NCBI GenBank assembly: GCA_934096715.1
Contig: CAKOMQ010000003.1
Coordinates: 6,157-70,156, forward strand
Direction: 5' to 3'
From: an uncultured Bacilli bacterium
GTDB lineage: Bacteria > Bacillota_I > Bacilli_A > RF39 > UBA660
DNA length: 64,000 nt
Position 1 is the first letter of the stretch. Each line of letters starts with the position of its first letter. This document shows positions 16,800 to 27,049 of this stretch, one piece after another. A program made the translations under genes and the position numbers. The notes under the pieces are model-generated. The model ran no database searches and was not told the DNA's origin. It saw nothing but the letters and a program-made list of their open reading frames with translations.

Positions 16800-18071
16800 A
16801 TGGAAAATAATATGGAAAAACTAATAAAAACAAGAAATGAATTAGCAAAAGCTATTCAAGAATTAGAAGTTAAAGAAAAAAGAACAGCTGATGAAGAATT
16901 ACAATTGATAGCGTTAAATGGTCAATTGGCACTTATCAATCAATACATTGATATGTTAAAAAGACAACCTAAGAGCGAAAACAATGAAAATAGTGAATTC
17001 AAGAAAGTTGATAATGAAGTGTTAAAGATTAAAAACTTATCTGCAGAAGAAGAAAAATTATTTCAAGAATGTTACGATATGTTTGAAGAACTTGAAAAAA
17101 TGGGATACTATGAAGATAAGTTAGATGAACATAAAGAAACAGATGATTTTCTTTACAGAGTTGATTGTCAAGAAGACTTTGAAGGAAGATTAGATAAATT
17201 AAAAATACTACATTATGATTTAACAAAGAAACTTAAAGAAGCTAAGAAAGAAAAAGCTACCAAAACAGGAACTATTGCTAAAAAAATTGGTGCTGTAGTA
17301 CTTGCTACTGCTATTCTAGTTGGAGCGTTCTTTATAGCCAAGGATATTAAATCAAAAGAAAAAGCTGTAGATGTAGATCCAGATAATACAATTGAGTTAG
17401 AATATAATACTGAAAGTTATGACTACTTTATTGGTAAAGGAGTTAGACCTAGTGATGCCGAAAAATTAGCTAGTAACTCTACTATGATTATGAGTATCTT
17501 AAATGAAAATAATGCTGGTATTAAAGTAAATGATGTAGATGAAATGTTATTTGATATCTATGATGGTAAGAATATTACTTCTACAATGCAAGATTATGAT
17601 TCATATGATACTTATGCAGATATAGGAAATGAAGCTAGTACAGATGTATTTAATAATATGGCTGGTGTACCTGGATATGAATCTATTGATAGTAATAGAT
17701 GTGCTAATATATTAGATACTTATAGATATTTAGATATTACTGATGGTAGTGATTATGATAAATTTAATGAAACACTAGCAGATGCTATTACTAAGTTCTA
17801 TTTAGATTCTAGTAAAGAAAATGCACAAAACTTAATTGATACTATGTATACAGTAAATAAAGAAGATGGTTTCTTAACTCCATCACTTGAAGGTTTACTT
17901 GCTGAATTTATGGCTGGTCCTGGTGCAGCAGTACTTGTAAATTATGGAGAACTTACTGTTAGTAAAGATTTAACAGAACACAATATAACTGCTAATGAGT
18001 TAATAAATGATATTGTAATGCAAATTGAAGTGTTTGAACGTGATTGCACTTATACAAGATCGCTAAATTAG
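16800..18071 (+). CDS. Uncharacterised membrane protein with N-terminal coiled coil
   Basis: ATG 16800 is chosen since GGGGG lies 8 nt upstream and the promoter just before; this gives 423 residues. Residues 1-60 form a charged coiled coil, 80-155 a second acidic helical region, 163-180 a single membrane helix (GAVVLATAILVGAFFIA), and the remaining ~240 residues are acidic, Asp/Tyr/Asn-rich and probably outside the cell. I do not recognise the family. It is followed after 14 bp by the Cys-rich repeat protein and likely shares its transcript. Confidence 0.75.
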   Translation: MENNMEKLIKTRNELAKAIQELEVKEKRTADEELQLIALNGQLALINQYIDMLKRQPKSENNENSEFKKVDNEVLKIKNLSAEEEKLFQECYDMFEELEKMGYYEDKLDEHKETDDFLYRVDCQEDFEGRLDKLKILHYDLTKKLKEAKKEKATKTGTIAKKIGAVVLATAILVGAFFIAKDIKSKEKAVDVDPDNTIELEYNTESYDYFIGKGVRPSDAEKLASNSTMIMSILNENNAGIKVNDVDEMLFDIYDGKNITSTMQDYDSYDTYADIGNEASTDVFNNMAGVPGYESIDSNRCANILDTYRYLDITDGSDYDKFNETLADAITKFYLDSSKENAQNLIDTMYTVNKEDGFLTPSLEGLLAEFMAGPGAAVLVNYGELTVSKDLTEHNITANELINDIVMQIEVFERDCTYTRSLN

Positions 18072-18085
18072 TTAGGGGGTAAAAT

Positions 18086-19789
18086 ATGTATACTGAGAAA
18101 GAAAGAAAAGAAATTAACTGGGGATTAGTTATTAAAAGAAGCATAGTTGCGTTAGGTATAATTCTATTAATACTAGTTCTAATATGGTTAATTGGTAAAG
18201 TTAATAGTCAAAGTAATAATAAGGCTGAAGATAACACTAAAACAGTGGATAAAACAGAAAGTAAATCATTAGAAACATATTCTAAAGAATTTATTGAAAA
18301 TATAAGATACATGCAAGAAACTGGAAGAAATTATTGGAATATTGCTGGCGAATTACCTACTGATGGAAACTCAATAAGATTATCTTTACAAGACTTAATT
18401 GATAAAGGTTTATTACTTCCATTTAGTGATAAAAATGGTAAAGCTTGCGACCAAGAAGTATCTTATGTAAAACTTACTAATAATGGTGGTAAGTATGTTA
18501 TGAGCGTTAAGTTATCTTGCGATAGCGAAACTGCTACTGTTACTGAAACACTTGGATGTAATCAATTCTGTGATGGTAAGTGTGTTAAGTTAGAAACTAA
18601 GAAGACAGCAACTAAAACAAAAGTAACTCAATATGAATATAAACAAGCTTATAATTCATGTGATTCAAATACTAGTTGCCCTAGTGGATATACATTATCA
18701 AATGGTAAATGTTATAAAACTAAGGAAGTAGCGGCTATTAAAACATTAGTTAACTTAGATAAAACTACTACTGCTACAAAAGAAGAAAACAAATCATGTT
18801 CTAGTGGTTATTTATCTGGAGATTACTGCTACACTAGTTATACTGATACTGCTTATGCAAGTTGTGATGCTGGATATACAAGAAGTGGTAATAGATGTGT
18901 TAAAACTGGAACATCTACTGTTAATGCAATAGCAAATACTAGAACTACTTGTCCTAGCGGATATGAAGTAAGCGGTAATAGATGTGTTAAAAGAGTTAAA
19001 AAGACTACTGATTTAGTTCAAAAATACACTTATACTTGTGGTAGTGGTTATAAATCTAGTGGTAGTGGTGCTAGTATGACATGTTATAAGTATACTACTA
19101 AAGAAGGTAAAAAATATTTAGAAACATATCAAAACTTAGGACCTAGTTGTGTATACCAAGGAAGAAAAGCTAAAGAAAATTGTACAACAAATTGTAATAA
19201 AAAATATTATACTTATTATTGTACTAAATCTGTAAAAGTTACAGCTGATCCTATCAAGAAATTATCAAATTCTACATGTCCTGATGGATATACTAAGAGT
19301 GGTAATACTTGTTATAAATATGTAAACTCATATACTGATGGTACAAATCATACTACTTACTCATGTAGTGATTCATCTTACACATTAAATGGTTCTAAAT
19401 GTACTAAGAATACTAAAATAACAAAAGATTTATCTTGTCCTAGTGGATACTCATTATCTGGTGGTACATGCTATCACTACTCTGATAACAGACATAGAGC
19501 TACTGTTACAGTAAGTTATACTTGTCCTAGTGGATATAAGAAAGATAGTAAAGATCAAACTAAATGTATCTTAAATGGTGGTAATAACTACTATAAATAT
19601 ACATGTGGTAAAGGCCAATTCAGAACTGGTAGTGGCGAAAATACTAAATGTTATATTAAAAATGGCGATGTAGTTAACGCTAGTAAGAATACAGGAAGTT
19701 GTACTACTAAATATAAATATACATGGTCAAGTAATAAATCTATGGCAGGATGGACTGCTACAGGTAAGACAAGAACAGTAAATAAATAG
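18086..19789 (+). CDS. Membrane-anchored surface protein with about ten Cys-rich repeats
   Basis: A 567-residue protein: cytoplasmic basic start, one membrane helix (residues ~18-37), a Lys/Thr linker, a pilin-like globular part (~55-160) with two short disulfide motifs (CNQFCDGKC), then repeats of C-P-S-G-Y-x-x-x-x-G-x-x-C-Y type: CPSGYTLSNGKCYK, CDAGYTRSGNRCVK, CPSGYEVSGNRCVK, CPDGYTKSGNTCYK, CPSGYSLSGGTCYH and more degenerate copies to the end. The pattern resembles small disulfide EGF-like or invertebrate-type repeats. Codon choice is repeat-like (AGTGGTTA, GGATATA). Function unknown; adhesion or spore/surface coat is possible. Confidence 0.75.
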   Translation: MYTEKERKEINWGLVIKRSIVALGIILLILVLIWLIGKVNSQSNNKAEDNTKTVDKTESKSLETYSKEFIENIRYMQETGRNYWNIAGELPTDGNSIRLSLQDLIDKGLLLPFSDKNGKACDQEVSYVKLTNNGGKYVMSVKLSCDSETATVTETLGCNQFCDGKCVKLETKKTATKTKVTQYEYKQAYNSCDSNTSCPSGYTLSNGKCYKTKEVAAIKTLVNLDKTTTATKEENKSCSSGYLSGDYCYTSYTDTAYASCDAGYTRSGNRCVKTGTSTVNAIANTRTTCPSGYEVSGNRCVKRVKKTTDLVQKYTYTCGSGYKSSGSGASMTCYKYTTKEGKKYLETYQNLGPSCVYQGRKAKENCTTNCNKKYYTYYCTKSVKVTADPIKKLSNSTCPDGYTKSGNTCYKYVNSYTDGTNHTTYSCSDSSYTLNGSKCTKNTKITKDLSCPSGYSLSGGTCYHYSDNRHRATVTVSYTCPSGYKKDSKDQTKCILNGGNNYYKYTCGKGQFRTGSGENTKCYIKNGDVVNASKNTGSCTTKYKYTWSSNKSMAGWTATGKTRTVNK

Positions 19790-19807
19790 TTTACTGTTTT
19801 TTTATTT
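19774..19807 (+). terminator. Terminator of the Cys-rich repeat gene
   Basis: AACAGTAAA (19774-19782) pairs with TTTACTGTT (19790-19798), followed by a T tract. The stop codon TAG lies in the loop. Confidence 0.85.
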
Positions 19808-19834
19808 TGTAATATAATTAGTACAGGTGATAAA

Positions 19835-20803
19835 ATGGCAAAAAGGAGAAGAAAGTTAAAAAAAAGCTTTATAGTATTAATAGTAGGTATAGTACTAATA
19901 CCTCTGATATTTATAGCATATAATTTAACTATGAATAAGAAAGATGATACGACTACTAAAAGTACTTCAACTACTCTAACAGAAGAAGATAAGTACTTTA
20001 TAAATAAAAATTATAGTAAAAAGGAATTATCATATATAAATAAATTAAGTGATAAAAATAAAGAAAAACTTAAAAATATAGATTATATAGATATAAGTAA
20101 TTATTATAATATTAAAAATTTTGATGTAGATAAGTATTCAAGATATGAAGCATATCATGAAAAAAACAAAAACTATAAGTATAAAGATATAGTAACTTAT
20201 GTTAATATTGGAATAGATAATGAATTCTATACAAATACTTCTGAATCTCCATTTCAACATACTAATTTAGTTTTAATCAACAAATATTATCACGTTGATA
20301 ACGATTATACTCCAGAAGATTTAGTAGTATTATTCGATTCAAATCGTGGTGCTAAAATGACTAAAGAAGCTGCAAAAAACTATAAGTTGATGGTCGAAGC
20401 TGCAAAGAAAGATAACATCACTTTTGAATCGACCACTGCTTACAGGGGTTATAATTTCCAAAAAGCATTATATGATAAATACGTAAGTGAAGATGGTAAA
20501 GAAAAAGCAGATACTTACTCTGCTCGCCCCGGTTATTCAGATCATCAAAGCGGTCTTACAGTAGACTTAAATGACCCTAGTGTAAAAGGATCTAGATTAG
20601 ACGAAAAAGATTACAAATGGCTTTTAAACAATGCTCATAATTATGGATTTGTAGTTAGATATCAAGAAAGCAAAGTATTTCTAACAGGTTATATGGAAGA
20701 AAATTGGCATATAAGATATGTTGGTAAAGATGTTGCAACTATTATGCATGATGAAGATTTATGTTTAGAAGAATATTTAGATTTATATAAAATGGAATAT
20801 TAA
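19835..20803 (+). CDS. VanY/DacB-type D-alanyl-D-alanine carboxypeptidase (M15B)
   Basis: A 322-residue protein with an N-terminal membrane anchor (residues ~11-28), a Lys/Asn-rich linker and a peptidase M15 domain. The zinc site is recognisable: SARPGYSDHQSGLTVDLND (SxHxxGxxxD) and ENWHIRYVG with the second His. FESTTAYRGYNFQKALYDKY precedes it as in VanY. It trims terminal D-Ala from peptidoglycan stem peptides at the outer membrane face. AGGTGATAAA before ATG supports the start. Confidence 0.9.
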   Translation: MAKRRRKLKKSFIVLIVGIVLIPLIFIAYNLTMNKKDDTTTKSTSTTLTEEDKYFINKNYSKKELSYINKLSDKNKEKLKNIDYIDISNYYNIKNFDVDKYSRYEAYHEKNKNYKYKDIVTYVNIGIDNEFYTNTSESPFQHTNLVLINKYYHVDNDYTPEDLVVLFDSNRGAKMTKEAAKNYKLMVEAAKKDNITFESTTAYRGYNFQKALYDKYVSEDGKEKADTYSARPGYSDHQSGLTVDLNDPSVKGSRLDEKDYKWLLNNAHNYGFVVRYQESKVFLTGYMEENWHIRYVGKDVATIMHDEDLCLEEYLDLYKMEY

Positions 20804-20838
20804 AACAAGTTTCAATTACGAAACTTGTTCTTTTTTTA
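20804..20838 (+). terminator. Terminator of the carboxypeptidase gene
   Basis: AACAAGTTTC-AATTAC-GAAACTTGTT, a perfect 10-bp stem, followed by CTTTTTTT. Confidence 0.92.
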
Positions 20839-20878
20839 CTAACATTAATACATGACTTTGAATCTATAACAAACATTG

Positions 20879-21628
20879 TTATTTTTTATCTATTTTACCT
20901 TTAATCGCTTCAAGTATTTCAACTGGTAATGCAAATACAATTGTATTTGATTGATCAGATGAAATATCACTGATAGTAGATAAAGTTCTTAAATGTAATG
21001 CACCTGGAGTATCACTCATTATTTTAGCAGCTTTAGCTAAATTATTAGAAGCTTCCACTTCTCCACTAGCTTTAGTTATTACAGCTATTTTTTCTCTTTC
21101 AGCTTCAGCAGCACGAGCAATTACTCTTTTCATTTCTTGTGGAAGCGAAACATCTTTAAGTTCTACGTTCTCTACTTTAATCCCCCATGGATCAGTAGCT
21201 TTATCAATTATTTTACATATTTCTTCACTAATCTTTTCTCTTTCAGCAAGTAATTCATCTAAAGTAACTGATCCAACTACATTACGCATAGTTGTTTGAG
21301 CAAGTTGACCAACTGCATAATAATAATCTTCTACAGCAAGAATAGCCTTACTTGCATCAAATATCTTATAATATATAACAGCATTTATTTTAACACTTAC
21401 ATTATCTTTGGTAATTGTTTCTTGTTCTGGAACATCGACAGCCTTAGTACGAATGTCAACTTTCTTATAAAAATCTATGATAGGTATTACCATTTTCCAA
21501 CCTGGATTCATTATTCTTTTGAATTTACCAAATCTAAATAATATTCCTCTTTCATATTCATTAATTTGCTTAATGCTAGATAAAAACAGTATTAAGAAAA
21601 ATATAATAATAATTAAACCAACTTCCAT
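20879..21628 (-). CDS. Slipin (stomatin-like SPFH protein)
   Basis: A 249-residue membrane protein: N-terminal hydrophobic hairpin (residues ~3-18), then the SPFH domain with NEYERGILFRFGKFKRIMNPGW, RTKAVDVPEQETITKDNVSV and LLAEREKISEEI, ending in a helical region (AAEAEREKIAVITKASGE) that drives oligomerisation. Slipins organise membrane microdomains; partner NfeD-type protease is not present here. It follows pnp by one base, so both share a transcript. Confidence 0.9.
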   Translation of the reverse strand: MEVGLIIIIFFLILFLSSIKQINEYERGILFRFGKFKRIMNPGWKMVIPIIDFYKKVDIRTKAVDVPEQETITKDNVSVKINAVIYYKIFDASKAILAVEDYYYAVGQLAQTTMRNVVGSVTLDELLAEREKISEEICKIIDKATDPWGIKVENVELKDVSLPQEMKRVIARAAEAEREKIAVITKASGEVEASNNLAKAAKIMSDTPGALHLRTLSTISDISSDQSNTIVFALPVEILEAIKGKIDKK

Positions 21629-21629
21629 A

Positions 21630-23819
21630 TTATTCTCCTTTCTTCTTAATTAATCTTATTTTTTTATCCTTCTTTTTATTATCTTCTTCTTTAGGTAAAG
21701 CATCTTTTCTAGAAAGATTAAGTCTTCCCCTATTATCATATCCTAGAGATTTAACTAGTATTTCATCTCCTATTGACACAATTTCACTTGGTTTTTCCAC
21801 TCTTTTATTATCTAGTTGAGATACATGAACTAATCCTTCACAACCTGGCCATAACTCAACAAAGCATCCAAAGTCTTCTACTTTAGTAACTTTACCATTA
21901 TATACTTTGCCTTCTTCAACTTCACGAGTAATATTTTCTATCATTTCTCTAGTTTTAGCAATAATATTTTTATCAGTATGATAAATTATTACTCTACCAT
22001 CATCTTCTAAATCTACTTTAACTGCATCTTTATCATTGACAGTTTTAACATTACTTGCTTCAAGAATAATCTTAGTAATCATTTCTCCACCACGACCAAT
22101 AACATCTTTAATCTTTTCAGGATCAATTTTAAATGTATCTATTTTTGGAGCATATTCACTTAATTCTTTTCTAGGTTCACTAATTACATCAGCCATTACA
22201 TCAAGAATTTGCATTCTTGCTTTTTTTGCTTGAGCAAGAGCTTCCTTTAGTATAGATTTAGTAACACCATCTATTTTAATATCCATTTGAAGTGCGCATA
22301 TACCATTTCTAGTACCTGCAACTTTAAAGTCCATATCTCCTAAATGGTCTTCTAAACCTTGAATATCAGTTAGAATAGTATACTTTTTACCATTAGATAT
22401 AAGACCCATTGCAATACCTGCAACTGGTGCTTTTATAGGAACACCAGCAGCCATAAGTGATAAACAACCAGCACAAATACTTGCTTGACTAGATGAACCG
22501 TTGCTTTCAAGAATTTCAGATACAACTCTTATTGTATAAGGAAATTCTTCTTCATTAGGAATAACTTGTAATAAAGCTCTCTCTCCTAATGCACCATGTC
22601 CTATTTCTCTTCTTCCAGGAGAACCATATCTACCAGTTTCTCCAACACTAAATTGTGGGAAGTTATAATGTAACATAAATCTTTTTTCATCTTCTATACT
22701 AAGTCCATCAAGTATTTGATGTTCACCTAAAGCACCCAATGTTGTAACAGATAAACTTTGTGTTTCTCCCCTAGTAAATAAAGCACTACCATGAGTTCTT
22801 GGTAAATAATCTATCCCACAAGAAAGTGGTCTAATCTCATCCATTTTTCTGCCATCACTACGAATCTTATCATTAACTACAATATGTCTAAATACATCAT
22901 ATTTAACACTGTCAAATATTAACGCAACTTTAGTAGTTAATTCTTTCAATTCATCATCTTTCATATCTTCATTTAAAGATACATATTTATTAATTAATTC
23001 TTCTTTAATACGATCTAACTCAGCATATTTTTCTAATTTTTCTTTTATTCTTAATGCTTTATCAACATCATCCTTAATATTATTAGTGATTTCTTCTCTT
23101 AATTCATCACTAATATCTAATTTAGGATATTCCATTTTAGGAACACCAATTTCTTCAATTATTTCTTCTTCAAATTCAATTAATTTCTTAATAGCTTCAT
23201 GACCAAACATTAAAGCATCTAACATATCAGCTTCACTAACTTCTTTAGCTCCAGCTTCAACCATGTTAATTGCATCTTTAGTTCCTGCTACTGTTAAATC
23301 AATATCACTAAGTTCTAGTTCTTCAACAGTTGGATTAATAACAAATTTCTTATTTACTCTACCAACTTTAACAGCAGCAACTGGTCCATTAAAAGGAACC
23401 TTACTTATACATGTTGCAAGTGACGAACCTAAAAGAGCTGTCATCTCTGGTGAATTATCTTGATCAACACTAAGTACTGTATTTACTATTTGAACTTCAT
23501 TACGAAAATCTTCAGGGAATAAAGGTCTCATAGGTCTATCAATCATACGTGCTGCAAGAGTTGCATTATCAGTAGGTCTTCCTTCTCTTTTAATAAATCC
23601 GCCAGGAATTTTACCTACAGAATATAATTTTTCATTATATAAAACTTGTAATGGAAAAAAATCAGATAACAAGTTAGCATTCTTACTAACTACTGTAGTA
23701 GATAATACAACTGTATCTCCGTATCTTACAAGAACTGCACCATTTGCTTGTTTAGCTAGTTCTCCATTTTCTACTACTATTTTTCTTCCATAAAAGTCTA
23801 ATTCAAATACTTTTTTCAT
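21630..23819 (-). CDS. pnp: Polyribonucleotide nucleotidyltransferase
   Basis: PNPase degrades RNA 3' to 5' phosphorolytically in the degradosome. Two RNase PH domains (first with [20 protein letters not shown], second with [13 protein letters not shown] and [19 protein letters not shown]), a KH domain ([17 protein letters not shown]) and an S1 domain ([20 protein letters not shown]) appear in the normal order; 729 residues is slightly long owing to the basic C-terminal tail. It lies downstream of rpsO, the conserved rpsO-pnp pair, with a terminator between them. Confidence 0.97.
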   Translation of the reverse strand: MKKVFELDFYGRKIVVENGELAKQANGAVLVRYGDTVVLSTTVVSKNANLLSDFFPLQVLYNEKLYSVGKIPGGFIKREGRPTDNATLAARMIDRPMRPLFPEDFRNEVQIVNTVLSVDQDNSPEMTALLGSSLATCISKVPFNGPVAAVKVGRVNKKFVINPTVEELELSDIDLTVAGTKDAINMVEAGAKEVSEADMLDALMFGHEAIKKLIEFEEEIIEEIGVPKMEYPKLDISDELREEITNNIKDDVDKALRIKEKLEKYAELDRIKEELINKYVSLNEDMKDDELKELTTKVALIFDSVKYDVFRHIVVNDKIRSDGRKMDEIRPLSCGIDYLPRTHGSALFTRGETQSLSVTTLGALGEHQILDGLSIEDEKRFMLHYNFPQFSVGETGRYGSPGRREIGHGALGERALLQVIPNEEEFPYTIRVVSEILESNGSSSQASICAGCLSLMAAGVPIKAPVAGIAMGLISNGKKYTILTDIQGLEDHLGDMDFKVAGTRNGICALQMDIKIDGVTKSILKEALAQAKKARMQILDVMADVISEPRKELSEYAPKIDTFKIDPEKIKDVIGRGGEMITKIILEASNVKTVNDKDAVKVDLEDDGRVIIYHTDKNIIAKTREMIENITREVEEGKVYNGKVTKVEDFGCFVELWPGCEGLVHVSQLDNKRVEKPSEIVSIGDEILVKSLGYDNRGRLNLSRKDALPKEEDNKKKDKKIRLIKKKGE

Positions 23820-23838
23820 TTCTACCTTCCATTTCTAT

Positions 23839-23870
23839 AAAAAAAAGACACAAAAATATATAAGTGCCTT
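23839..23870 (-). terminator. Hairpin between rpsO and pnp
   Basis: On the minus strand AGGCAC pairs with GTGTCT (one G-U) across an AU-rich loop, followed by eight U. It starts at the rpsO stop codon and resembles the partial terminator and RNase site found between rpsO and pnp in other bacteria. Confidence 0.7.
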
Positions 23871-24138
23871 ATTTTCTTAAATTTAGTTTTTTAATTACTT
23901 CTCTATAACTCTTAACATCATTTTCTTTTAAGTAAGCAAGTAATTTTTTTCTTCTACCAACTTTCATTAAAAGTCCTCTTTTAGAATGAAAATCATGTTT
24001 GTGAACTTTTAAATGTTCAGTTAAATCATTAATTTCTTTTGTAAGAATTGCAACTTGTACTTCAGCAGAACCACAGTCTTTTTCATTCTTAGCAAATTCT
24101 TTAATAATTTTTGCTTTTTCTTCTTTAGCTAATGCCAT
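23869..24138 (-). CDS. rpsO: 30S ribosomal protein S15
   Basis: An 89-residue primary 16S rRNA-binding protein. [38 protein letters not shown] and [18 protein letters not shown] are diagnostic. GAAGGAGGAAATAAA before ATG is a strong SD. A promoter with a ~85-nt 5' UTR lies upstream. Confidence 0.97.
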   Translation of the reverse strand: MALAKEEKAKIIKEFAKNEKDCGSAEVQVAILTKEINDLTEHLKVHKHDFHSKRGLLMKVGRRKKLLAYLKENDVKSYREVIKKLNLRK

Positions 24139-24224
24139 TTTATTTCCTCCTTCTTTTTTTAATCGGTTTAAACATAGTCTAAATAACGGAAATCATTTCT
24201 AAACTAAGTAAAAACTTCAATAGT

Positions 24225-24253
24225 ATTATACTAAATTATATGCTCCTTGTAAA
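24225..24253 (-). promoter_or_regulatory. Promoter of rpsO-pnp
   Basis: On the minus strand TTTACA (24248-24253), 17-nt spacer and TATAAT (24225-24230). The transcript would carry an ~80-nt leader in which S15 could autoregulate, as in other bacteria (inference). Confidence 0.85.
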
Positions 24254-24309
24254 GTATTTCATCCTTAAATTTCAATAATGATTTTATAAAAAACATTCTA
24301 TTGTTAATA

Positions 24310-25047
24310 CTAATTATTTAAATAAATTATAAGTTTGTCTATAACTTCTTCTATTATATTTCCTTTATACTCAAGTTTTATATTACTAAGAGATTCCCAT
24401 TTATATTCCATAACCTCTTCATCTTGAAGTACAATATCTTCATTAATAGGATATCCCAAAAAATATACCACATCTTTTAAAGTATTTATTTTATTAGGAC
24501 AATAAGTTATTACTTCTCGAAAATTATTATCAAGTTTTATATCTAAATTAACTTCTTCTTTTACTTCTCTTAAAGCAGTATCTTCTTCCCTTTCATTATT
24601 TTCTATATGTCCTTTAGGAAAACTCCAATATCCATTTGTTTGTTTTATTATTAACACTCTTCTATCTTTTAAAATTATAGCACCACATGATTTTTCTTTC
24701 TTTAGAACAAAGTTATTTAAATAAGCTTTATATTCTAAAGGAATAATATTATACATATTTAAAGAATCTTTTTTAATATACATAAACTCTTTAGATATAT
24801 TATCATATTCTCTATCAGTTAATGAATAACTATAAACATTATTTTTAGTATCATAAGGCATAATTTTATCCTTTATAATAGATATACCAAACTTATCATA
24901 AACAAGTTTTATAAGTATATCATACATAGAATTAGAATTATCTAAATAATCATTTAATATATTTACATCCATATTATCAGATGATTCAAATAGAAAAGAA
25001 TCTTTATAATTAAGAATAAGATAAACTTTATTATTTATATAAAACAT
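24310..25047 (-). CDS. Nudix hydrolase with N-terminal extension (Ap4A hydrolase-like)
   Basis: A 245-residue protein. The C-terminal half (from SCGAIILKDRRVLIIKQTNG) is a Nudix domain with WSFPKGHIENNEREEDTALREVKEEVNL, fitting GHxE-x7-REVxEE as in bis(5'-nucleosyl)-tetraphosphatases. The first ~115 residues, acidic and Asn/Asp-rich, are not part of the usual domain and are not recognised. It overlaps the 3' end of the GH25 gene by 17 bp, so the two may be cotranscribed. Confidence 0.85.
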   Translation of the reverse strand: MFYINNKVYLILNYKDSFLFESSDNMDVNILNDYLDNSNSMYDILIKLVYDKFGISIIKDKIMPYDTKNNVYSYSLTDREYDNISKEFMYIKKDSLNMYNIIPLEYKAYLNNFVLKKEKSCGAIILKDRRVLIIKQTNGYWSFPKGHIENNEREEDTALREVKEEVNLDIKLDNNFREVITYCPNKINTLKDVVYFLGYPINEDIVLQDEEVMEYKWESLSNIKLEYKGNIIEEVIDKLIIYLNN

Positions 25048-26209
25048 TTATATCTACATAACCTTCTATACCAGGAATACTACCATTACTTGTAAGTTGC
25101 CACATATAATAGTTTCCTTGATAATTAGTCTTGTCAGTATAATGCGCAAGCCATACTTTATTATTTTTATTAGTTGTATCCCAAACATTATCTAAATAAT
25201 ATTTACTACTGTAAAGCATTGCATCCATTTTATTTTTCTTAAGTTCACTTTTAAAAGCATTATATACTTCATTTATATCATGAAAGCTCATATTATAACT
25301 ACTCCACTTAGACCAGTTTTCCCAGTCATAAGCAACAGGTAAGTCAAATTCTTTATCTTTTAATTCTTTAACCATCCATTTAACTTGTTTTTTTACCATT
25401 TTAGGAGTATTTGCACTTGAATACATATAAATCCCAACTTGCAATCCATTCTTTTTAGCATTTTCATAATTCTTTTCAAAATAAGCATCAACACTCATTT
25501 CTTTATCATAATGTGATTGAATACCCATACGCATAATTACAAAGTCACATCCTGCATCTTTAACGCTTTTAAAATCGATTTCTTTTTGCCATCTTGATAC
25601 ATCTATACCAACAAGAGTATTATCAGTTTTATGTTTACTTACTATATCACTAAAAAGTACTGGTGTAACTTCTTTAGGAGTAACACTATTCTTAGGATAT
25701 TCTTTTATTACATTTAGTTTAATACTTTTAGTTTCTTTATTACCACTAGAATCTGTTACAATAACATCACCAGTATAAGTACCAACTTTTTCATAATCAA
25801 CATCAATTTCGACATCACATTTTGGCTTTTTATCATAGTTATCTCCATAAAATAAATGATCACAAAAATTATATTCTTCGCCAATTAATGTAGTTTTATT
25901 AGTACCTCCTAATATTTTAGGAACTTCTGTATCTACCACTTTAATACTTGTTTGATATATATATTTTTTCTTATTATACTTATATTCTATTTCTATATCT
26001 TTATTACCTAGAGAATTTGTATTAATTTTATCTTTTTTATTTAATACTTCAACATTATTATCTCTTAAGATATCTTTTATAGAAGCATCATTATATACTT
26101 CTACTTCTTTTAATAATTCTAACTCTACTCCTTTAGGAAGAGTATCACTTATTCTTGTGCATCCACTAAGAGTTAATAAAATAGTTATTAAACCTAATAA
26201 TTTCTTCAT
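25031..26209 (-). CDS. Lipoprotein GH25 lysozyme with Ig-like N-terminal region
   Basis: ATG 26209 gives a lipoprotein signal MKKLLGLITILLTLSGC with the lipobox Cys at 17. Residues ~20-170 contain two Ig/DUF5011-like strands (TEVPKILGGTNKTTLIGEE, GTYTGDVIVTDSSGN). The C-terminal GH25 domain has GIDVSRWQKEIDF, IMRMGIQSHYDK and the acid pair in VAYDWENW, ending IEGYVDINVLYK. GH25 enzymes cleave the MurNAc-GlcNAc bond of peptidoglycan. Length after correction is 392 residues. It is divergent from sua5. Confidence 0.92.
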   Translation of the reverse strand: MKKLLGLITILLTLSGCTRISDTLPKGVELELLKEVEVYNDASIKDILRDNNVEVLNKKDKINTNSLGNKDIEIEYKYNKKKYIYQTSIKVVDTEVPKILGGTNKTTLIGEEYNFCDHLFYGDNYDKKPKCDVEIDVDYEKVGTYTGDVIVTDSSGNKETKSIKLNVIKEYPKNSVTPKEVTPVLFSDIVSKHKTDNTLVGIDVSRWQKEIDFKSVKDAGCDFVIMRMGIQSHYDKEMSVDAYFEKNYENAKKNGLQVGIYMYSSANTPKMVKKQVKWMVKELKDKEFDLPVAYDWENWSKWSSYNMSFHDINEVYNAFKSELKKNKMDAMLYSSKYYLDNVWDTTNKNNKVWLAHYTDKTNYQGNYYMWQLTSNGSIPGIEGYVDINVLYK

Positions 26210-26290
26210 AAATACCACCAGAATTATATTATCAAATTTTGACTTTTTAAGCAACGATTTTTGATATATAATATTTGCAAGGTGATTAGT

Positions 26291-27049
26291 ATGAAATTAT
26301 ATATTGATGCAAAATCTGAAATTAATGATAATGATTTAAAAGAAGCTAGTAATTTAATAAGAAATGGAGAACTAGTTATATTCCCTACTGAGACCGTATA
26401 CGGCATTGGTGCAAACGGACTTGACGCCGAAGCTTGTAAGAAAATTTTTACTGCTAAAGGACGTGTTAGTGATAACCCATTAATACTTCACGTAAGCAAT
26501 GTAGATATGATTAAAACAATTACTAAAAATATTACTGAAATTGAAAAAAAATTAATAGACACATATTTCCCCGGCCCCTTAACTATAATTTTTAATAAAA
26601 GTGATATAGTTCCACCTATAGTAACCGGTGGTTTAGATACTGTCGGCGTAAGAATGCCTAGTAACGAAATTGCGAACAAATTAATTAGTTATGCTCAAGT
26701 CCCCATCGCAGCACCTTCTGCTAACATATCAGGGCGTCCTAGTGGAACATATGTAAACGATATAATAGGTGAACTAGAAAATAAGGTTTCATGCATTATT
26801 AATGGCGGTGACACAGATATTGGGCTTGAATCAACTGTAATTAAAGTTGAAAATGATGAGATTATTATTTTAAGGCCTGGCAAAATAACTCTTGAAGATT
26901 TTCAAGAAAAAGGGTTTAATGCAAGACTTGATGAAAATATATTTAAAACTATAAGTAAAAACGATACTGTTTTATCTCCAGGAATGAAATATAAACATTA
27001 CGCACCAAAGAAAAAAAGTTCGCCTTTTAATTTATTCCCCCAATTTTGA
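26291..27049 (+). CDS. Threonylcarbamoyl-AMP synthase (YrdC domain of Sua5), truncated by frameshift
   Basis: The start is ATG 26291 (AAGGTGATT 7 nt upstream), giving 252 residues. The YrdC domain is intact: GELVIFPTETVYGIGANG, TAKGRVSDNPLILHV, GPLTIIFNKSD, GVRMPSNEIA, APSANISGRPSGT. It makes threonylcarbamoyl-AMP for t6A37 of ANN-decoding tRNAs. After GMKYKHYAPK, where the Sua5 linker begins, the frame shifts near C5 (27037-27041) or A7 (27011-27017) and ends in TGA; the C-terminal Sua5 domain continues in other frames. YrdC alone (TsaC) is active in many bacteria, so function may persist. Confidence 0.88.
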   Translation: MKLYIDAKSEINDNDLKEASNLIRNGELVIFPTETVYGIGANGLDAEACKKIFTAKGRVSDNPLILHVSNVDMIKTITKNITEIEKKLIDTYFPGPLTIIFNKSDIVPPIVTGGLDTVGVRMPSNEIANKLISYAQVPIAAPSANISGRPSGTYVNDIIGELENKVSCIINGGDTDIGLESTVIKVENDEIIILRPGKITLEDFQEKGFNARLDENIFKTISKNDTVLSPGMKYKHYAPKKKSSPFNLFPQF

